NCBI GenBank assembly: GCA_016401345.1
Contig: JAEACG010000010.1
Span: forward strand, 1-61,332
DNA: 61,332 nucleotides
Reading direction: 5' to 3'
Source: Fictibacillus nanhaiensis
GTDB lineage: Bacteria > Bacillota > Bacilli > Bacillales > Fictibacillaceae
The notes under the pieces were generated by a model, which saw nothing but the letters and a program-made list of their open reading frames with translations, had not been told where the DNA came from and made no database searches. Both the position numbers and the translations under genes were made by a program. Of the stretch, positions 19,932 to 31,654 are shown piece by piece (the first letter of the stretch is position 1; every line of letters starts with the position of its first letter).

Positions 19932-19956
19932 GTGGGAGGAATATCCGCTAAACCAC
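19932..19956 (+). promoter_or_regulatory. Second L1-binding-site mimic, before rplA
   Basis: GTGGGAGGA, a short AT loop, TCC, then GCTAAACCAC, again like the 23S L1 site and like 19333-19360. It ends 18 bases before the rplA ATG, next to AAGGAGG, a place where bound L1 would block ribosomes. Confidence 0.68.
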
Positions 19957-19973
19957 ATAAGGAGGACAATACA

Positions 19974-20675
19974 ATGGCAAACAAAGGTAAGAAGTACCAA
20001 GAAGCGGCTAAATTAGTAGACCGCACAAAAGCATATGACGCTGCAGAAGCGATCGAGCTTGTTAAAAAAGCTGCTCCTGCAAAATTTGACGAGTCTGTAG
20101 AAGTTGCAGTTCGTTTAGGTGTAGACACGAAGAAAGCTGACCAACAAGTTCGTGGAGCAGTAGTGCTTCCAAATGGAACTGGTAAGACTCAACGTGTATT
20201 AGTTTTCGCAAAAGGTGAAAAAGCAAAAGAAGCTGAAGCTGCTGGAGCAGATCACGTTGGCGATTCTGACTACATCAACAAAATCCAACAAGGTTGGTTC
20301 GAGTTCGACGTAATCGTTGCTACTCCGGACATGATGGCTGAAGTTGGTAAACTTGGACGTGTTCTAGGACCTAAAGGTTTAATGCCTAACCCTAAAACAG
20401 GAACAGTTACATTTGAAGTTGAAAAAGCGATTAACGAAATCAAAGCTGGTAAAGTAGAATACCGTGTCGACAAGACTGGTAACGTACACGTTCCAATCGG
20501 TAAAGTATCTTTCGAAGCTGAGAAGCTTGCAGAAAACCTTAACACAATCATCGAAACATTGTTGAAAGTTAAGCCTGCAGCTGCTAAGGGAACTTACATG
20601 AAGAACGTAGCTGTTTCTTCTACAATGGGACCTGGGATCAAAGTTAATCCATCTTCATTCGCTGTAAAACGATAG
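19974..20675 (+). CDS. rplA: 50S ribosomal protein L1
   Basis: 233 aa, full length. Domain II shows [18 protein letters not shown] and the C-terminal part of domain I shows [20 protein letters not shown]. Builds the L1 stalk at the E site. Its own mRNA carries two likely L1 sites. The stop codon abuts the next promoter -35. Confidence 0.97.
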   Translation: MANKGKKYQEAAKLVDRTKAYDAAEAIELVKKAAPAKFDESVEVAVRLGVDTKKADQQVRGAVVLPNGTGKTQRVLVFAKGEKAKEAEAAGADHVGDSDYINKIQQGWFEFDVIVATPDMMAEVGKLGRVLGPKGLMPNPKTGTVTFEVEKAINEIKAGKVEYRVDKTGNVHVPIGKVSFEAEKLAENLNTIIETLLKVKPAAAKGTYMKNVAVSSTMGPGIKVNPSSFAVKR

Positions 20676-20704
20676 TTGACAAACGGGTTTCGACCCGTTA
20701 TATT
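20676..20704 (+). promoter_or_regulatory. Promoter of rplJ-rplL with a dyad in the spacer
   Basis: Perfect TTGACA (20676-20681), 17 bp, TATATT (20699-20704). The spacer consists of a perfect 7-bp inverted repeat with a TTCG loop (AACGGGT/ACCCGTT, 20682-20699). In RNA arriving from rplA this would fold into a strong hairpin. Confidence 0.88.
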
Positions 20705-20729
20705 ATATACTGTTAAACACAAACGCATC

Positions 20730-20865
20730 AGATGAATGCCGTAGACAGCAGGAGCCAACTGGCTTAAATCTTCCTGCCGAGGTGAAGCATCGTAAGCTCA
20801 TTAGTTAATTACTTATGACTTTAGATACTCACGCCTCCATGTCTCGACATGGAGGCTTTGTTTTT
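20730..20865 (+). promoter_or_regulatory. L10 leader (autoregulatory RNA) with attenuator
   Basis: The leader before rplJ carries the L10-leader blocks (ATGAATGCCGTAGACAGCAG, AAATCTTCCTGCCGAGGTGA) and ends in a strong terminator: GCCTCCATGT (20833-20842) with ACATGGAGGC (20847-20856), then TTTGTTTTT. In the known L10 leader the L10-L12 complex binds and favours termination. Confidence 0.92.
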
Positions 20866-20910
20866 GGACAAAACCTGCGGTGATGCAATCATTTTACAGG
20901 AGGTGTAATA

Positions 20911-21411
20911 ATGAGCAGCATTTTAGAAACAAAAAAGCAGTTAGTATCCACTATTTCTGAGAAAATCAAAAATAGCCAATCAACAATTCTTGTTGACTAC
21001 CGTGGTCTTACTGTTTCTGAGGTTACTGAACTTCGTAAGTCTTTACGTGATGCTGGCATCGAGTTTAAAGTTTACAAAAACTCAATGGTAGTTCGCGCTG
21101 CTGAAGAGAATGACCTTAAAGAATTAGCAGAACACTTAACTGGTCCTACAGCGATCGCATTCTCGAATGAAGATGTTGTAGCTCCTGCTAAGATTCTTAA
21201 CGACTTCGCTAAGAAACACGAAGCGCTTGAGATCAAAGCTGGTGTAATCGAAGGACGTATCGCGTCTCTAGAAGAAGTGAAAGCTCTTGCTGAACTTCCA
21301 TCAAGAGAAGGTCTTCTTTCTATGGTACTCAGCGTGCTTCAAGCACCTATCCGCAACTTTGCGTTGGCTACTAAAGCCGTTGCAGAACAAAAAGAAGAAC
21401 AAGGCGCATAA
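20911..21411 (+). CDS. rplJ: 50S ribosomal protein L10
   Basis: 166 aa. N-terminal rRNA-binding domain ([20 protein letters not shown]) and a C-terminal alanine-rich helix that holds L12 dimers. ACAGGAGGTG precedes the ATG. The likely ligand of its own leader. Confidence 0.97.
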   Translation: MSSILETKKQLVSTISEKIKNSQSTILVDYRGLTVSEVTELRKSLRDAGIEFKVYKNSMVVRAAEENDLKELAEHLTGPTAIAFSNEDVVAPAKILNDFAKKHEALEIKAGVIEGRIASLEEVKALAELPSREGLLSMVLSVLQAPIRNFALATKAVAEQKEEQGA

Positions 21412-21458
21412 GCCTTATCTTCAACCAATAACTTACATTCCATAAGGAGGAAATTATA

Positions 21459-21824
21459 ATGTCTAAAGAGCAAATCATTGAAAGCTTAAAAACAATGACT
21501 GTTTTAGAGCTTAACGACCTAGTAAAAGCAATCGAAGAAGAGTTTGGTGTAACTGCTGCTGCTCCTGTAGCTGTAGCTGGTGGAGCTGCTGGTGGAGACG
21601 CTGCTGCTGAACAAACTGAATTCGACGTAATTCTTGCAAGCGGTGGAGCTTCAAAAATTAAAGTTATCAAAGTTGTTCGTGAACTTACAGGTCTTGGACT
21701 TAAAGAAGCGAAAGAACTTGTTGACGGTGCTCCTAAGCCAGTTAAAGAAGGCGTATCTAAAGACGAAGCTGAAGAAATCAAAGCTAAGCTTGAAGAAGTT
21801 GGAGCTTCTGTTGAAGTTAAGTAA
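21459..21824 (+). CDS. rplL: 50S ribosomal protein L7/L12
   Basis: 121 aa. N-terminal dimerisation helices, an alanine/glycine-rich hinge (about residues 34-52), and the C-terminal domain with [20 protein letters not shown] that contacts translation factors. AAGGAGG precedes it. Confidence 0.97.
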   Translation: MSKEQIIESLKTMTVLELNDLVKAIEEEFGVTAAAPVAVAGGAAGGDAAAEQTEFDVILASGGASKIKVIKVVRELTGLGLKEAKELVDGAPKPVKEGVSKDEAEEIKAKLEEVGASVEVK

Positions 21825-21834
21825 TTCAAAAGAA

Positions 21835-21865
21835 AAGGTTCGCCCGATGGCGGACCTTTTTGTTT
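21835..21865 (+). terminator. Terminator after rplL
   Basis: AAGGTTCGCC (21835-21844), loop CGAT, GGCGGACCTT (21849-21858), then TTTTG TTTG. Confidence 0.92.
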
Positions 21866-21937
21866 GTTTCGCTTAACCTTTTTAGAATGAACTATTCTAA
21901 AATCTTGCTGCCTTTTATCTTGTCGCTTCTTTGAACA

Positions 21938-22065
21938 GTTGATTGAAGTGTAAGGTGGGAGACTCCTGCGGGACAGGCGGGCAGGTGAGACGCTTAAGAG
22001 TGAAACGTACGAATGTGGCTCACCGCCTGCCCCGCGGAAAGCGAGCACCTGAAACGGTAATCAAC
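21938..22065 (+). repeat. 128-bp palindromic intergenic repeat, copy E
   Basis: Begins GTTGATTGAAGTGTAAGGTG and ends GAAACGGTAATCAAC. It is the closest relative of copy B (both have ACTTAAGAGTGAAACGTACG or CGCTTAAGAGTGAAACGTACG). An open frame through it joins the following methyltransferase gene in frame and would falsely lengthen that protein by 76 residues. Confidence 0.92.
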
Positions 22066-22170
22066 TACTTTCAAAAGCAACACTGTAAAAGCGTCTTTAT
22101 AGATAGACCGTTAAAGAATTACGGAACGGGAATACTGTCTTTATCAGAAGGTAAGGAGAGTTTAAAAACG

Positions 22171-22773
22171 ATGAAGAACCATTATTATTCTGAAACACCT
22201 GGTACAGAAAGTAAAAGAGAAACATGGGATTTTTCATTAAACGGCGAAAAATTTCGCTTTACGACGGATGCTGGTGTCTTTTCGAAGAAAGAAGTAGATT
22301 TTGGCAGCCGCGTTTTAATAGAGTCCTTTGTACCTCCAGAAGTACATGGTGATTATATAGATGTGGGATGCGGATACGGACCGATCGGACTTTCGCTTGC
22401 TAGAGCGGAAAAAGATCGTATTGTTCAAATGGTGGATATCAATGAAAGAGCAATTGAACTTGCTAAGCTGAACGCAGATAAGAACAAGGTCGATAATGTT
22501 AAGATCTACAAAAGTTATTTATTTGCTGAAGTGAAGGGTGAAGAGTTCGCTGCTGTTATAACAAATCCGCCCATTCGTGCAGGTAAGACAGTCGTTCATC
22601 AAATTTTTGAAGAAGCACATCATAAACTTTGCGTTGGTGGCGAGTTATGGGTAGTGATTCAAAAGAAACAAGGTGCACCATCTGCTATGGACAAAATGGA
22701 ACAATTATTCGGCCAAGTTGAAACGGTTGCGAAGAAAAAAGGCTACTATATTTTACGCGCAATAAAAGTTTGA
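22171..22773 (+). CDS. ybxB: Class I methyltransferase, RsmC-like (YbxB)
   Basis: 200 aa. The SAM-binding motif I is DVGCGYGPIGLSLA, motif II MVDINERAIELAK, and the NPPIRAG motif marks amino-group methyltransferases. By family it is probably a 16S rRNA guanine-N2 methyltransferase. ATG 22171 with AAGGAG at 22153-22158 matches the start of relatives. It always sits between rplL and rpoB in Bacillus. Confidence 0.92.
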   Translation: MKNHYYSETPGTESKRETWDFSLNGEKFRFTTDAGVFSKKEVDFGSRVLIESFVPPEVHGDYIDVGCGYGPIGLSLARAEKDRIVQMVDINERAIELAKLNADKNKVDNVKIYKSYLFAEVKGEEFAAVITNPPIRAGKTVVHQIFEEAHHKLCVGGELWVVIQKKQGAPSAMDKMEQLFGQVETVAKKKGYYILRAIKV

Positions 22774-22774
22774 C

Positions 22775-22804
22775 TTGATAAATCCCGTATGTTAGTATTA
22801 TAAA
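22775..22804 (+). promoter_or_regulatory. Promoter before rpoB
   Basis: TTGATA (22775-22780), 18 bp, TATAAA (22799-22804). It overlaps the end of ybxB and gives a ~250-base leader to rpoB. Confidence 0.55.
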
Positions 22805-22849
22805 ATGCCAATGGATTCGCATTTTGCTGCTTATTTTTCGTGGTAAGCG

Positions 22850-22877
22850 AAAAAACGTTGATAAATCAACGTTTTTT
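22850..22877. terminator. Perfect 12-bp terminator-like hairpin in the rpoB leader
   Basis: AAAAAACGTTGA (22850-22861), loop TAAA, TCAACGTTTTTT (22866-22877). With A and T runs inside the stem it can terminate on both strands. It could be the ybxB terminator or an attenuator of rpoBC. Confidence 0.7.
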
Positions 22878-23064
22878 ACTCATGTTTAGACGTATAGAAT
22901 GCGAAAAAGTTGGACAAAATTATATAATAGCTTTTATCAAAATAGGAAAACTGCGGTTTTAAAAATATGAAACCCTTTTTCTTTTTGTTTTCTAACCTTC
23001 TTAATAGAATGTTAGATAGAAATATGATACACGAAAAAAACGCTGGATTTGAGGGGTGAAGCAG

Positions 23065-26000
23065 TTGACAGGTCAACTAGTTCAGTTTGGACGCCACCGC
23101 CAACGAAGAAGTTATGCAAGGATTAGCGAAGTGCTTGAATTACCAAACTTAATTGAAATTCAAACCGCTTCCTATCAATGGTTTCTTGATGAGGGGTTAC
23201 GTGAAATGTTCCGAGACATTTCGCCGATTGAAGATTTTACAGGGAACCTCGTTTTAGAGTTTATTGATTATAACTTAGGTGAGCCGAAGTATCCTGTAGA
23301 TGAATCAAAAGAGCGCGATGTTACTTACGCTGCTCCGCTTCGTGTGAAAGTGCGTCTGATCAATAAAGAGACGGGCGAAGTAAAAGAGCAGGAAGTATTT
23401 ATGGGAGATTTCCCGTTAATGACAGATACGGGAACCTTTGTGATCAACGGGGCAGAGCGTGTAATTGTATCACAGCTCGTTCGTTCACCAAGTGTTTACT
23501 ATAGTGAGAAAATCGACAAAAACGGTAAAAAAGGTTTTACCGCTACTGTCATTCCAAACCGCGGTGCTTGGCTGGAGTTCGAAACAGATGCTAAGGACGT
23601 AGTTTATGTGCGTATTGACCGCACAAGAAAAATCCCTATTACCGTATTGCTTCGTGCTTTAGGGTTTGGGTCTGATCAAGAAATCATTGATTTGCTTGGA
23701 GAAGACGAGTATCTTCGCAACACGCTAGATAAGGATAATACAGAAGGAACGGAAAAAGCCCTTCTAGAAATCTATGAGCGTCTTCGTCCGGGAGAGCCTC
23801 CAACAGTAGATAACGCAAAAAGTTTATTAGATTCTAGGTTCTTTGATCCTAAACGCTATGACTTAGCTAACGTTGGACGCTACAAAATCAATAAAAAGCT
23901 TCATATAAAGAATCGTCTCTTCAACCAAAAGCTAGCTGAAACGCTTGTTGACGCTGAAACGGGTGAAGTGATTGCTGAAGAAGGTACGCTTCTTGACCGC
24001 AGAACGCTAGATAAGATTATCCCTGCTCTTGAGAGTGGTGTAGGCTTTAAAACCGTAACGCCAGCAGGAGGAGTGGCTGAAGATCAAGATATCGCTCTTC
24101 AATCTATCAAAATCTATGCACCTGATGATCAAGAAGGTGAAAGAATCATTAATGTTATCGGAAACGGACTTGTTGATAAAGAAATTAAAAACATCACAGT
24201 TTCTGACATTATTGCTTCTATTAACTACTTCTTCAACTTATTACATCAAGTAGGTACAACAGATGATATTGACCATCTTGGTAATCGTCGTCTGCGTTCT
24301 GTTGGTGAGCTTCTGCAAAACCAATTCAGAATCGGACTTTCCAGAATGGAACGTGTTGTGCGTGAGCGTATGTCGATCCAAGACACAAATGCGATCACAC
24401 CACAAGCATTGATCAATATTCGTCCTGTTATAGCATCTATTAAAGAGTTCTTCGGAAGCTCTCAGCTTTCACAGTTCATGGATCAAACGAACCCGCTAGC
24501 AGAATTGACGCACAAACGTCGTCTATCTGCACTAGGGCCAGGTGGTCTTACACGTGAACGTGCAGGCTTTGAAGTTCGTGACGTTCACTACTCTCACTAC
24601 GGTCGTATGTGTCCGATTGAGACGCCAGAGGGTCCGAACATCGGTTTGATCAATTCACTTTCTTCTTATGCAAAAGTGAACCAATATGGATTTATCGAAA
24701 CACCATATCGTCGGGTTGATCCTGAAACAGGTCGTGTAACGAGCCGTATTGATTACTTGACTGCTGATGAAGAAGATTTATACGTAGTTGCACAGGCGAA
24801 CTCGATCTTAGGTGATAACGGAGAGTTCATGAACGAAGACGTAATCGCACGTTTCCGTGGTGATAACACTGTTGTTAAGCGCGAACGCATCGATTATATG
24901 GATGTATCGCCGAAACAGGTAGTATCTGCTGCGACAGCTTGTATTCCGTTCTTAGAGAATGATGACTCCAACCGTGCCCTAATGGGAGCGAACATGCAAC
25001 GTCAGGCTGTACCTTTACTTGTTCCTGAATCACCGATCGTTGGTACAGGAATGGAGCACGTATCAGCAAAAGACTCTGGAGCTGCAGTTATCTGTAAGCA
25101 CGAAGGAATCGTTGAACGTGTTACAGCAAAACAAGTTCAAGTACGCCGCATTAAAGAAGTAGATGGCAAGGAAGTTTCAGGCGACCTTGACACTTACAAC
25201 ATGCTTAAGTTTATTCGTTCCAACCAAGGAACGTGTTATAACCAGCGTCCGATCGTAAGCACAGGTAACCGCGTGACGAAAGGGGAAATCTTAGCGGATG
25301 GCCCTTCAATGGAAGTCGGTGAACTTGCTTTAGGTCGTAACGTTCTTGTTGCCTTCATGACTTGGGAAGGTTACAACTACGAGGATGCTGTCATCATGAG
25401 TGAGCGTCTCGTTAAAGACGACGTTTATACTTCGATCCATATTGAAGAATATGAGTCAGAAGCGCGTGATACAAAACTTGGACCGGAAGAGATCACTCGT
25501 GATATTCCAAACGTCGGAGAAGATGCATTACGCAACCTGGACGAACGCGGAATCATCCGTGTTGGTGCAGAAGTTAAAGATGGAGATATCTTAGTTGGTA
25601 AAGTAACGCCTAAAGGTGTAACTGAATTAACAGCTGAAGAACGTCTATTACATGCGATTTTCGGTGAAAAAGCTCGTGAAGTTCGCGATACATCATTGCG
25701 TGTTCCTCACGGTGGAGATGGAATCATCCTTGACGTTAAAGTGTTTAACCGTGAAGATGGCGATGAACTTCCTCCAGGTGTGAATCAGCTCGTTCGTGCA
25801 TACATCGTGCAAAAACGTAAGATTCACGAAGGAGATAAGATGGCCGGACGTCACGGAAACAAAGGTGTAATTTCTAAAATTATGCCTGAAGAAGATATGC
25901 CTTATCTTCCAGATGGAACACCAGTTGACATCATGTTAAACCCGCTAGGGGTACCTTCCCGTATGAACATCGGTCAGGTATTGGAGCTTCACCTTGGAAT

Positions 26001-26607
26001 GGCTGCACGTCAGCTAGGCATTCATGTTGCTACACCGGTATTCGATGGAGCGCGTGAGGAAGATGTTTGGTCTACGATCGAAGAAGCTGGAATGGCTCGC
26101 GATGGTAAAACGGTACTTTATGATGGACGTACAGGTACGGCGTTTGATAACCGTGTATCAGTTGGGGTTATGTATATGATCAAACTGGCTCACATGGTTG
26201 ATGACAAGTTGCATGCTCGTTCTACTGGACCTTACTCACTTGTTACACAGCAGCCTCTAGGTGGTAAAGCTCAATTTGGAGGTCAGCGTTTCGGTGAGAT
26301 GGAAGTATGGGCACTTGAAGCATATGGTGCTGCATACACACTACAGGAAATTCTTACGGTTAAATCCGATGATGTTGTCGGCCGTGTGAAAACGTATGAA
26401 GCCATCGTTAAGGGTGAAAACGTTCCTGAACCTGGTGTTCCAGAATCATTTAAAGTATTGATCAAAGAACTTCAATCTCTTGGAATGGACGTTAAGATCT
26501 GTTCTGGAGATGACAAGGAAATTGAAATGAGAGAGCTTGATGATGAAGACGATCAGGCAAGCGAGAAATTAAATCTAAATCTTGAGTCTTACACTTCGAA
26601 TGACTAA
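23065..26607 (+). CDS. rpoB: RNA polymerase subunit beta
   Basis: 1180 aa. The rifampicin region [20 protein letters not shown] then [14 protein letters not shown] is of the sensitive type by sequence. [14 protein letters not shown] and the C-terminal [18 protein letters not shown] are intact. TTG 23065 ([15 protein letters not shown]) is chosen to match relatives, with GAGGGGTGA at 23051-23059 as ribosome site; an earlier GTG at 23056 would lie inside that site. The acidic C-terminal tail is shorter than in B. subtilis. Confidence 0.97.
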   Translation: MTGQLVQFGRHRQRRSYARISEVLELPNLIEIQTASYQWFLDEGLREMFRDISPIEDFTGNLVLEFIDYNLGEPKYPVDESKERDVTYAAPLRVKVRLINKETGEVKEQEVFMGDFPLMTDTGTFVINGAERVIVSQLVRSPSVYYSEKIDKNGKKGFTATVIPNRGAWLEFETDAKDVVYVRIDRTRKIPITVLLRALGFGSDQEIIDLLGEDEYLRNTLDKDNTEGTEKALLEIYERLRPGEPPTVDNAKSLLDSRFFDPKRYDLANVGRYKINKKLHIKNRLFNQKLAETLVDAETGEVIAEEGTLLDRRTLDKIIPALESGVGFKTVTPAGGVAEDQDIALQSIKIYAPDDQEGERIINVIGNGLVDKEIKNITVSDIIASINYFFNLLHQVGTTDDIDHLGNRRLRSVGELLQNQFRIGLSRMERVVRERMSIQDTNAITPQALINIRPVIASIKEFFGSSQLSQFMDQTNPLAELTHKRRLSALGPGGLTRERAGFEVRDVHYSHYGRMCPIETPEGPNIGLINSLSSYAKVNQYGFIETPYRRVDPETGRVTSRIDYLTADEEDLYVVAQANSILGDNGEFMNEDVIARFRGDNTVVKRERIDYMDVSPKQVVSAATACIPFLENDDSNRALMGANMQRQAVPLLVPESPIVGTGMEHVSAKDSGAAVICKHEGIVERVTAKQVQVRRIKEVDGKEVSGDLDTYNMLKFIRSNQGTCYNQRPIVSTGNRVTKGEILADGPSMEVGELALGRNVLVAFMTWEGYNYEDAVIMSERLVKDDVYTSIHIEEYESEARDTKLGPEEITRDIPNVGEDALRNLDERGIIRVGAEVKDGDILVGKVTPKGVTELTAEERLLHAIFGEKAREVRDTSLRVPHGGDGIILDVKVFNREDGDELPPGVNQLVRAYIVQKRKIHEGDKMAGRHGNKGVISKIMPEEDMPYLPDGTPVDIMLNPLGVPSRMNIGQVLELHLGMAARQLGIHVATPVFDGAREEDVWSTIEEAGMARDGKTVLYDGRTGTAFDNRVSVGVMYMIKLAHMVDDKLHARSTGPYSLVTQQPLGGKAQFGGQRFGEMEVWALEAYGAAYTLQEILTVKSDDVVGRVKTYEAIVKGENVPEPGVPESFKVLIKELQSLGMDVKICSGDDKEIEMRELDDEDDQASEKLNLNLESYTSND

Positions 26608-26636
26608 AACAGGATATCAAAAGGGAGGTACGCTCC

Positions 26637-29600
26637 TTGATAGACGTAAATAATTTTGAATATATGAAAATTGGTCTTGCTTCACCGGACAAAATCCGGT
26701 CGTGGTCAAGAGGGGAAGTAAAGAAACCTGAAACAATCAACTACCGTACACTGAAGCCTGAAAAAGACGGCTTGTTCTGTGAAAGAATTTTCGGTCCGAC
26801 AAAAGACTGGGAATGTCATTGCGGAAAGTATAAGCGCGTCCGTTATAAAGGCGTGGTTTGTGACCGTTGTGGTGTTGAAGTAACAAGAGCTAAAGTTCGA
26901 CGTGACCGTATGGGTCACATCGAGCTTGCTGCTCCTGTATCTCACATTTGGTACTTCAAGGGTATCCCAAGCCGTATGGGTCTTGTTTTGGATATGTCTC
27001 CAAGAGCATTAGAAGAAGTAATCTACTTTGCTTCATATGTTGTTACTGATACAGGAGATACACCTCTTGAGAAGAAACAACTGCTTTCAGAGAAGGAATA
27101 CCGCACATACCGTGAAAAGTATGGAAAAGGTTTTACTGCACAAATGGGTGCAGAAGCGATCAAACGTCTTCTAGAAGACATCGATGCTGAAAAAGAAGTT
27201 GAGATGTTGAAAGAAGAGCTTAAAACAGCACAAGGACAACGTCGTACACGTGCGATTAAGCGTTTAGAAGTATTAGAAGCATTCCGTCATTCTGGCAACC
27301 ATGCCGACTGGATGATTCTTGAAGTACTTCCGGTTATTCCGCCGGAATTGCGTCCGATGGTTCAGCTTGATGGTGGACGTTTTGCCACATCTGACCTTAA
27401 CGACCTTTACCGTCGTGTTATCAACCGTAACAACCGTCTGAAGCGTCTATTAGATCTAGGTGCTCCTAACATTATCGTTCAAAATGAAAAACGTATGCTT
27501 CAAGAAGCAGTCGATGCATTAATCGATAATGGTCGTCGTGGCCGTCCGGTTACTGGACCAGGAAATCGTCCGTTAAAATCACTTTCACACATGCTGAAAG
27601 GGAAACAAGGACGTTTCCGTCAAAACTTGCTAGGTAAACGTGTTGACTACTCTGGACGTTCGGTTATCGTAGTAGGTCCGAACTTAAAGATGTACCAATG
27701 TGGTCTTCCTAAAGAGATGGCACTTGAGCTCTTCAAACCATTCGTTATGAAAGAGCTAGTATCAAAAGGTCTTGCACACAACATTAAGAGTGCAAAACGC
27801 AAAGTAGAGCGCGTTCAGCCAGAAGTTTGGGATGTACTTGAAGAAGTTATTCGTGAACACCCAGTTCTACTAAACCGTGCACCTACACTTCACAGACTTG
27901 GTATCCAAGCATTCGAACCGACGCTTGTAGAAGGTCGTGCAATTCGTCTTCACCCGCTCGTATGTACAGCTTACAACGCTGACTTTGACGGTGACCAAAT
28001 GGCGGTCCACGTTCCTCTATCTGCTGAAGCACAAGCAGAGGCTCGTATTCTAATGCTAGCTGCCCAAAACATCTTGAACCCGAAAGATGGTAAGCCGGTA
28101 GTAACACCGTCACAGGATATGGTTTTAGGTAACTATTACCTAACTCTTGAACGTGAAGGAGCTATTGGTGAAGGGTCTGTATTCAAAGACATCAATGAAG
28201 CGATCATCGCTTATGAAAATGGATTCGTGCACTTGCATTCTCGTATTGCAGTACCGGTATCCAGCTTAAATAAAGAAACTTTCACAGATGAACAGCAATC
28301 TAAGCTTCTTATGACTACAGTAGGTAAGTTGTTATTCAACGAAATCCTGCCGCCGTCATTCCCGTACATTAACGAACCGACTACGACGAACCTTCAAGTG
28401 GAAACACCTGAAAAGTACTTCTTAGATCCGGCTGCTAATGTAAAAGAGGAAATTCAGAAGCATGAGGAAATTGTTCCATTTAAGAAAGGAATCCTAGGTA
28501 AGATTATCGCGGAAGTATTCAAACGCTTTAAGATTACTGAAACGTCTAAGATGCTTGACCGCATGAAGGACTTAGGATTTAAATATTCTACGCGCGCTGG
28601 TATCACGATCGGTGTATCCGATATCGTTGTATTACCTGAAAAGCAAGAGATCCTTGCTGTAGCCGAAGAAAAAGTAGTTAACGTTACAAAGCAATTCAGA
28701 CGTGGTTTGATCACAGAAGAAGAGCGCTATGAGCGTGTAATTAATGTTTGGAGTTTGGCGAAAGACGAAATCCAAAATAAATTGATGGGTACACTTGATA
28801 AGCGAAACCCAATCTTCATGATGAGTGACTCCGGTGCCCGTGGTAACGCATCTAACTTTACGCAGCTAGCTGGTATGCGTGGTCTGATGGCCAACCCGGC
28901 TGGTAAAATCATCGAGCTTCCAATCAAATCAAGTTTCCGTGAAGGTCTAACAGTACTCGAGTACTTTATCTCTACTCACGGAGCGCGTAAAGGTCTTGCC
29001 GATACAGCCCTTAAAACAGCTGACTCAGGTTACCTTACTCGTCGTTTGGTTGACGTTGCTCAAGATGTTATCGTACGTGAAGATGACTGTGGAACGGACC
29101 GTGGCTTAGAAGTTGCAGCTATTAAAGAAGGCAACGAAGTTATCGAGCCTCTTCATGAGCGTTTGATCGGCCGTACTGCTTATAAAAAGGTATACCATCC
29201 TGAAACAAAAGAACTTCTTGTAGACGTTAATCAGCTGATCACTGAAGACATGGCCGCTCATATTGAAGAAGTAGGCGTGAAAGCAGTAACGATCCGTTCT
29301 GTATTTACTTGTGACACACGTCACGGCGTTTGTAAGAAATGTTACGGACGAAACCTTGCAACAGGCTCTGACGTTGAAGTTGGGGAAGCTGTTGGAATTA
29401 TCGCCGCTCAATCCATCGGTGAGCCAGGTACACAGCTTACAATGCGTACCTTCCATACAGGTGGGGTAGCTGGAGACGATATTACACAAGGTCTTCCACG
29501 TATCCAAGAATTGTTTGAAGCGCGTAACCCGAAAGGTCAAGCGGTTATCTCTGAGCTTGAAGGTACGGTTGTTGGCGTGAACGACAATAAAGATAAGCGT

Positions 29601-30260
29601 GAAGTAGTCGTTCAAGGTGAGATTGAATCTAGAACTTACACAATTCCTTTCGGTGCCCGCATTAAAGCGGTCGAAGGCGATAAAGTAACTGCCGGTCAAG
29701 TATTGACGGAAGGTTCGATCGATCCTAAAGAATTAATTAAAGTACGTGGTGCAGAAGGCGTACAAGAATACCTATTGCGTGAGGTTCAGAAAGTTTACCG
29801 TATGCAAGGGGTAGAAATCGGAGATAAGCACGTTGAAGTAATGGTTCGCCAAATGCTTCGTAAAGTGCGCATCATCGATTCTGGTGATTCTCAAGTACTT
29901 CCAGGAGCACTTATGGATATTCATGCCTTCACGGATGTTAACCGTAGTGTACTTCTTGAAGGTGGAACGCCTGCCACAGGTCGTCCAGTGCTTCTTGGTA
30001 TCACAAAAGCATCTCTTGAGACAGAATCATTCTTATCTGCTGCATCATTCCAAGAAACAACACGAGTTCTTACGGATGCTGCCATCAAAGGTAAGCGTGA
30101 CGAATTACTCGGACTTAAAGAAAACGTTATTATTGGTAAGCTGATCCCGGCTGGAACAGGTATGAACCGTTACAGAAACATCGGAATCAACTCTCCAGTA
30201 GTTGAAGATGAGAACAATGAAGAGGCAGAATTGCCTACAGAACTTGTTTCTCAAGATTAA
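26637..30260 (+). CDS. rpoC: RNA polymerase subunit beta'
   Basis: 1207 aa. The zinc-binding N-terminus begins with C60/C62 ([20 protein letters not shown]), the catalytic magnesium site [12 protein letters not shown] is near 447-458, and the trigger-loop area reads [19 protein letters not shown] start at 26637 behind AAGGGAGGTA; relatives also begin with this residue. Cotranscribed with rpoB. Confidence 0.97.
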   Translation: MIDVNNFEYMKIGLASPDKIRSWSRGEVKKPETINYRTLKPEKDGLFCERIFGPTKDWECHCGKYKRVRYKGVVCDRCGVEVTRAKVRRDRMGHIELAAPVSHIWYFKGIPSRMGLVLDMSPRALEEVIYFASYVVTDTGDTPLEKKQLLSEKEYRTYREKYGKGFTAQMGAEAIKRLLEDIDAEKEVEMLKEELKTAQGQRRTRAIKRLEVLEAFRHSGNHADWMILEVLPVIPPELRPMVQLDGGRFATSDLNDLYRRVINRNNRLKRLLDLGAPNIIVQNEKRMLQEAVDALIDNGRRGRPVTGPGNRPLKSLSHMLKGKQGRFRQNLLGKRVDYSGRSVIVVGPNLKMYQCGLPKEMALELFKPFVMKELVSKGLAHNIKSAKRKVERVQPEVWDVLEEVIREHPVLLNRAPTLHRLGIQAFEPTLVEGRAIRLHPLVCTAYNADFDGDQMAVHVPLSAEAQAEARILMLAAQNILNPKDGKPVVTPSQDMVLGNYYLTLEREGAIGEGSVFKDINEAIIAYENGFVHLHSRIAVPVSSLNKETFTDEQQSKLLMTTVGKLLFNEILPPSFPYINEPTTTNLQVETPEKYFLDPAANVKEEIQKHEEIVPFKKGILGKIIAEVFKRFKITETSKMLDRMKDLGFKYSTRAGITIGVSDIVVLPEKQEILAVAEEKVVNVTKQFRRGLITEEERYERVINVWSLAKDEIQNKLMGTLDKRNPIFMMSDSGARGNASNFTQLAGMRGLMANPAGKIIELPIKSSFREGLTVLEYFISTHGARKGLADTALKTADSGYLTRRLVDVAQDVIVREDDCGTDRGLEVAAIKEGNEVIEPLHERLIGRTAYKKVYHPETKELLVDVNQLITEDMAAHIEEVGVKAVTIRSVFTCDTRHGVCKKCYGRNLATGSDVEVGEAVGIIAAQSIGEPGTQLTMRTFHTGGVAGDDITQGLPRIQELFEARNPKGQAVISELEGTVVGVNDNKDKREVVVQGEIESRTYTIPFGARIKAVEGDKVTAGQVLTEGSIDPKELIKVRGAEGVQEYLLREVQKVYRMQGVEIGDKHVEVMVRQMLRKVRIIDSGDSQVLPGALMDIHAFTDVNRSVLLEGGTPATGRPVLLGITKASLETESFLSAASFQETTRVLTDAAIKGKRDELLGLKENVIIGKLIPAGTGMNRYRNIGINSPVVEDENNEEAELPTELVSQD

Positions 30261-30271
30261 TAAATGAAATG

Positions 30272-30301
30272 TTGACATCGGGAGCGCATCGGTGATATGA
30301 T
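30272..30301 (+). promoter_or_regulatory. Promoter of rplGB-rpsL-rpsG-fusA
   Basis: TTGACA (30272-30277), 18 bp, TATGAT (30296-30301) with an upstream TGA making an extended -10. It lies 11 bases after the rpoC stop codon. Confidence 0.8.
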
Positions 30302-30315
30302 TACGGATGTGCTCC
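30281..30315. promoter_or_regulatory. 10-bp dyad flanking the -10 box of the str promoter
   Basis: GGAGCGCATC (30281-30290) and GATGTGCTCC (30306-30315) are inverted repeats with one G-U; the -10 box lies in the 15-base loop. It may be an operator, or the rpoC terminator stem (no good T run follows). Confidence 0.65.
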
Positions 30316-30344
30316 TAAGATTTGTTACTTTGGAGGATATTCGT

Positions 30345-30593
30345 ATGTCTTATGAAAAAGTGACACAGGCTTCTGAAATTATCGTAGGTACTAAGCAAAC
30401 AATCAAAGCTTTACAGAACGGCGAGGTCAAAGAGCTGGTCGTTGCGGAAGACGCTGATTTTCGAGTAACGAGCAAGGTATTGCAAATTGCCGAAGAGAAG
30501 CACGTACCGATCGTAAAGGTTGATTCCATGAAAAAGCTTGGAAAAGCATGCGGTATAGATGTCGGGGCCGCAACTGTTGCGATAAAAGGATAA
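30345..30593 (+). CDS. rplGB: L7Ae-family kink-turn-binding protein YbxF
   Basis: 82 aa. The L7Ae/L30e fold signature [20 protein letters not shown] and [14 protein letters not shown] are clear. In B. subtilis this protein binds kink-turn RNA and can sit on the ribosome. ATG 30345 with TTGGAGGATATT is right; the longer frame from 30297 would begin in the promoter. Confidence 0.94.
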   Translation: MSYEKVTQASEIIVGTKQTIKALQNGEVKELVVAEDADFRVTSKVLQIAEEKHVPIVKVDSMKKLGKACGIDVGAATVAIKG

Positions 30594-30601
30594 AATTCAT
30601 G

Positions 30602-31132
<531 letters not shown>

Positions 31133-31178
31133 TATTATTAAAATAAATTAAAACAACTATCAGAAAGGAGGGGACCAC

Positions 31179-31649
31179 ATGCCACGTAAAGGACCTGTTG
31201 CTCGTCGTGATGTGTTACCTGATCCAATTTACAAGTCTAAGCTTGTAACTCGTCTAATCAATAAAATTATGATTGACGGTAAGAGAGGGGTAGCTCAAAC
31301 AATCTTGTACAATGCGTTCGAACTTATTAAAGAACGTACAAACCAAGATCCTATGGAAGTGTTTGAACAAGCTCTTAAAAATATTATGCCAGTTCTTGAA
31401 GTTCGTGCTCGCCGTGTTGGTGGAGCTAACTACCAAGTACCAGTTGAAGTTCGCCCAGAGCGTCGTACAACACTAGGACTTCGTTACCTAACGAACTACT
31501 CTCGTCTACGCGGAGAAAAGACAATGGAAGAACGTCTTGCGTATGAGATCATGGATGCTGCTAATAACACTGGTGCTTCAGTTAAGAAGCGCGAAGATAT
31601 GCACAAAATGGCAGAAGCAAACAAAGCGTTTGCTCACTACCGCTGGTAA
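31179..31649 (+). CDS. rpsG: 30S ribosomal protein S7
   Basis: 156 aa. It begins [16 protein letters not shown], has the central [20 protein letters not shown], and ends AFAHYRW as in all Bacillus S7. Primary 16S binder that seeds assembly of the 30S head. Confidence 0.97.
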   Translation: MPRKGPVARRDVLPDPIYKSKLVTRLINKIMIDGKRGVAQTILYNAFELIKERTNQDPMEVFEQALKNIMPVLEVRARRVGGANYQVPVEVRPERRTTLGLRYLTNYSRLRGEKTMEERLAYEIMDAANNTGASVKKREDMHKMAEANKAFAHYRW

Positions 31650-31654
31650 AATCA

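Noticed and set aside
23065-30260. Drug-resistance type changes in rpoB or rpsL
   Set aside because: The rifampicin region of RpoB and Lys56 of S12 read as wild type compared with B. subtilis as I recall it.
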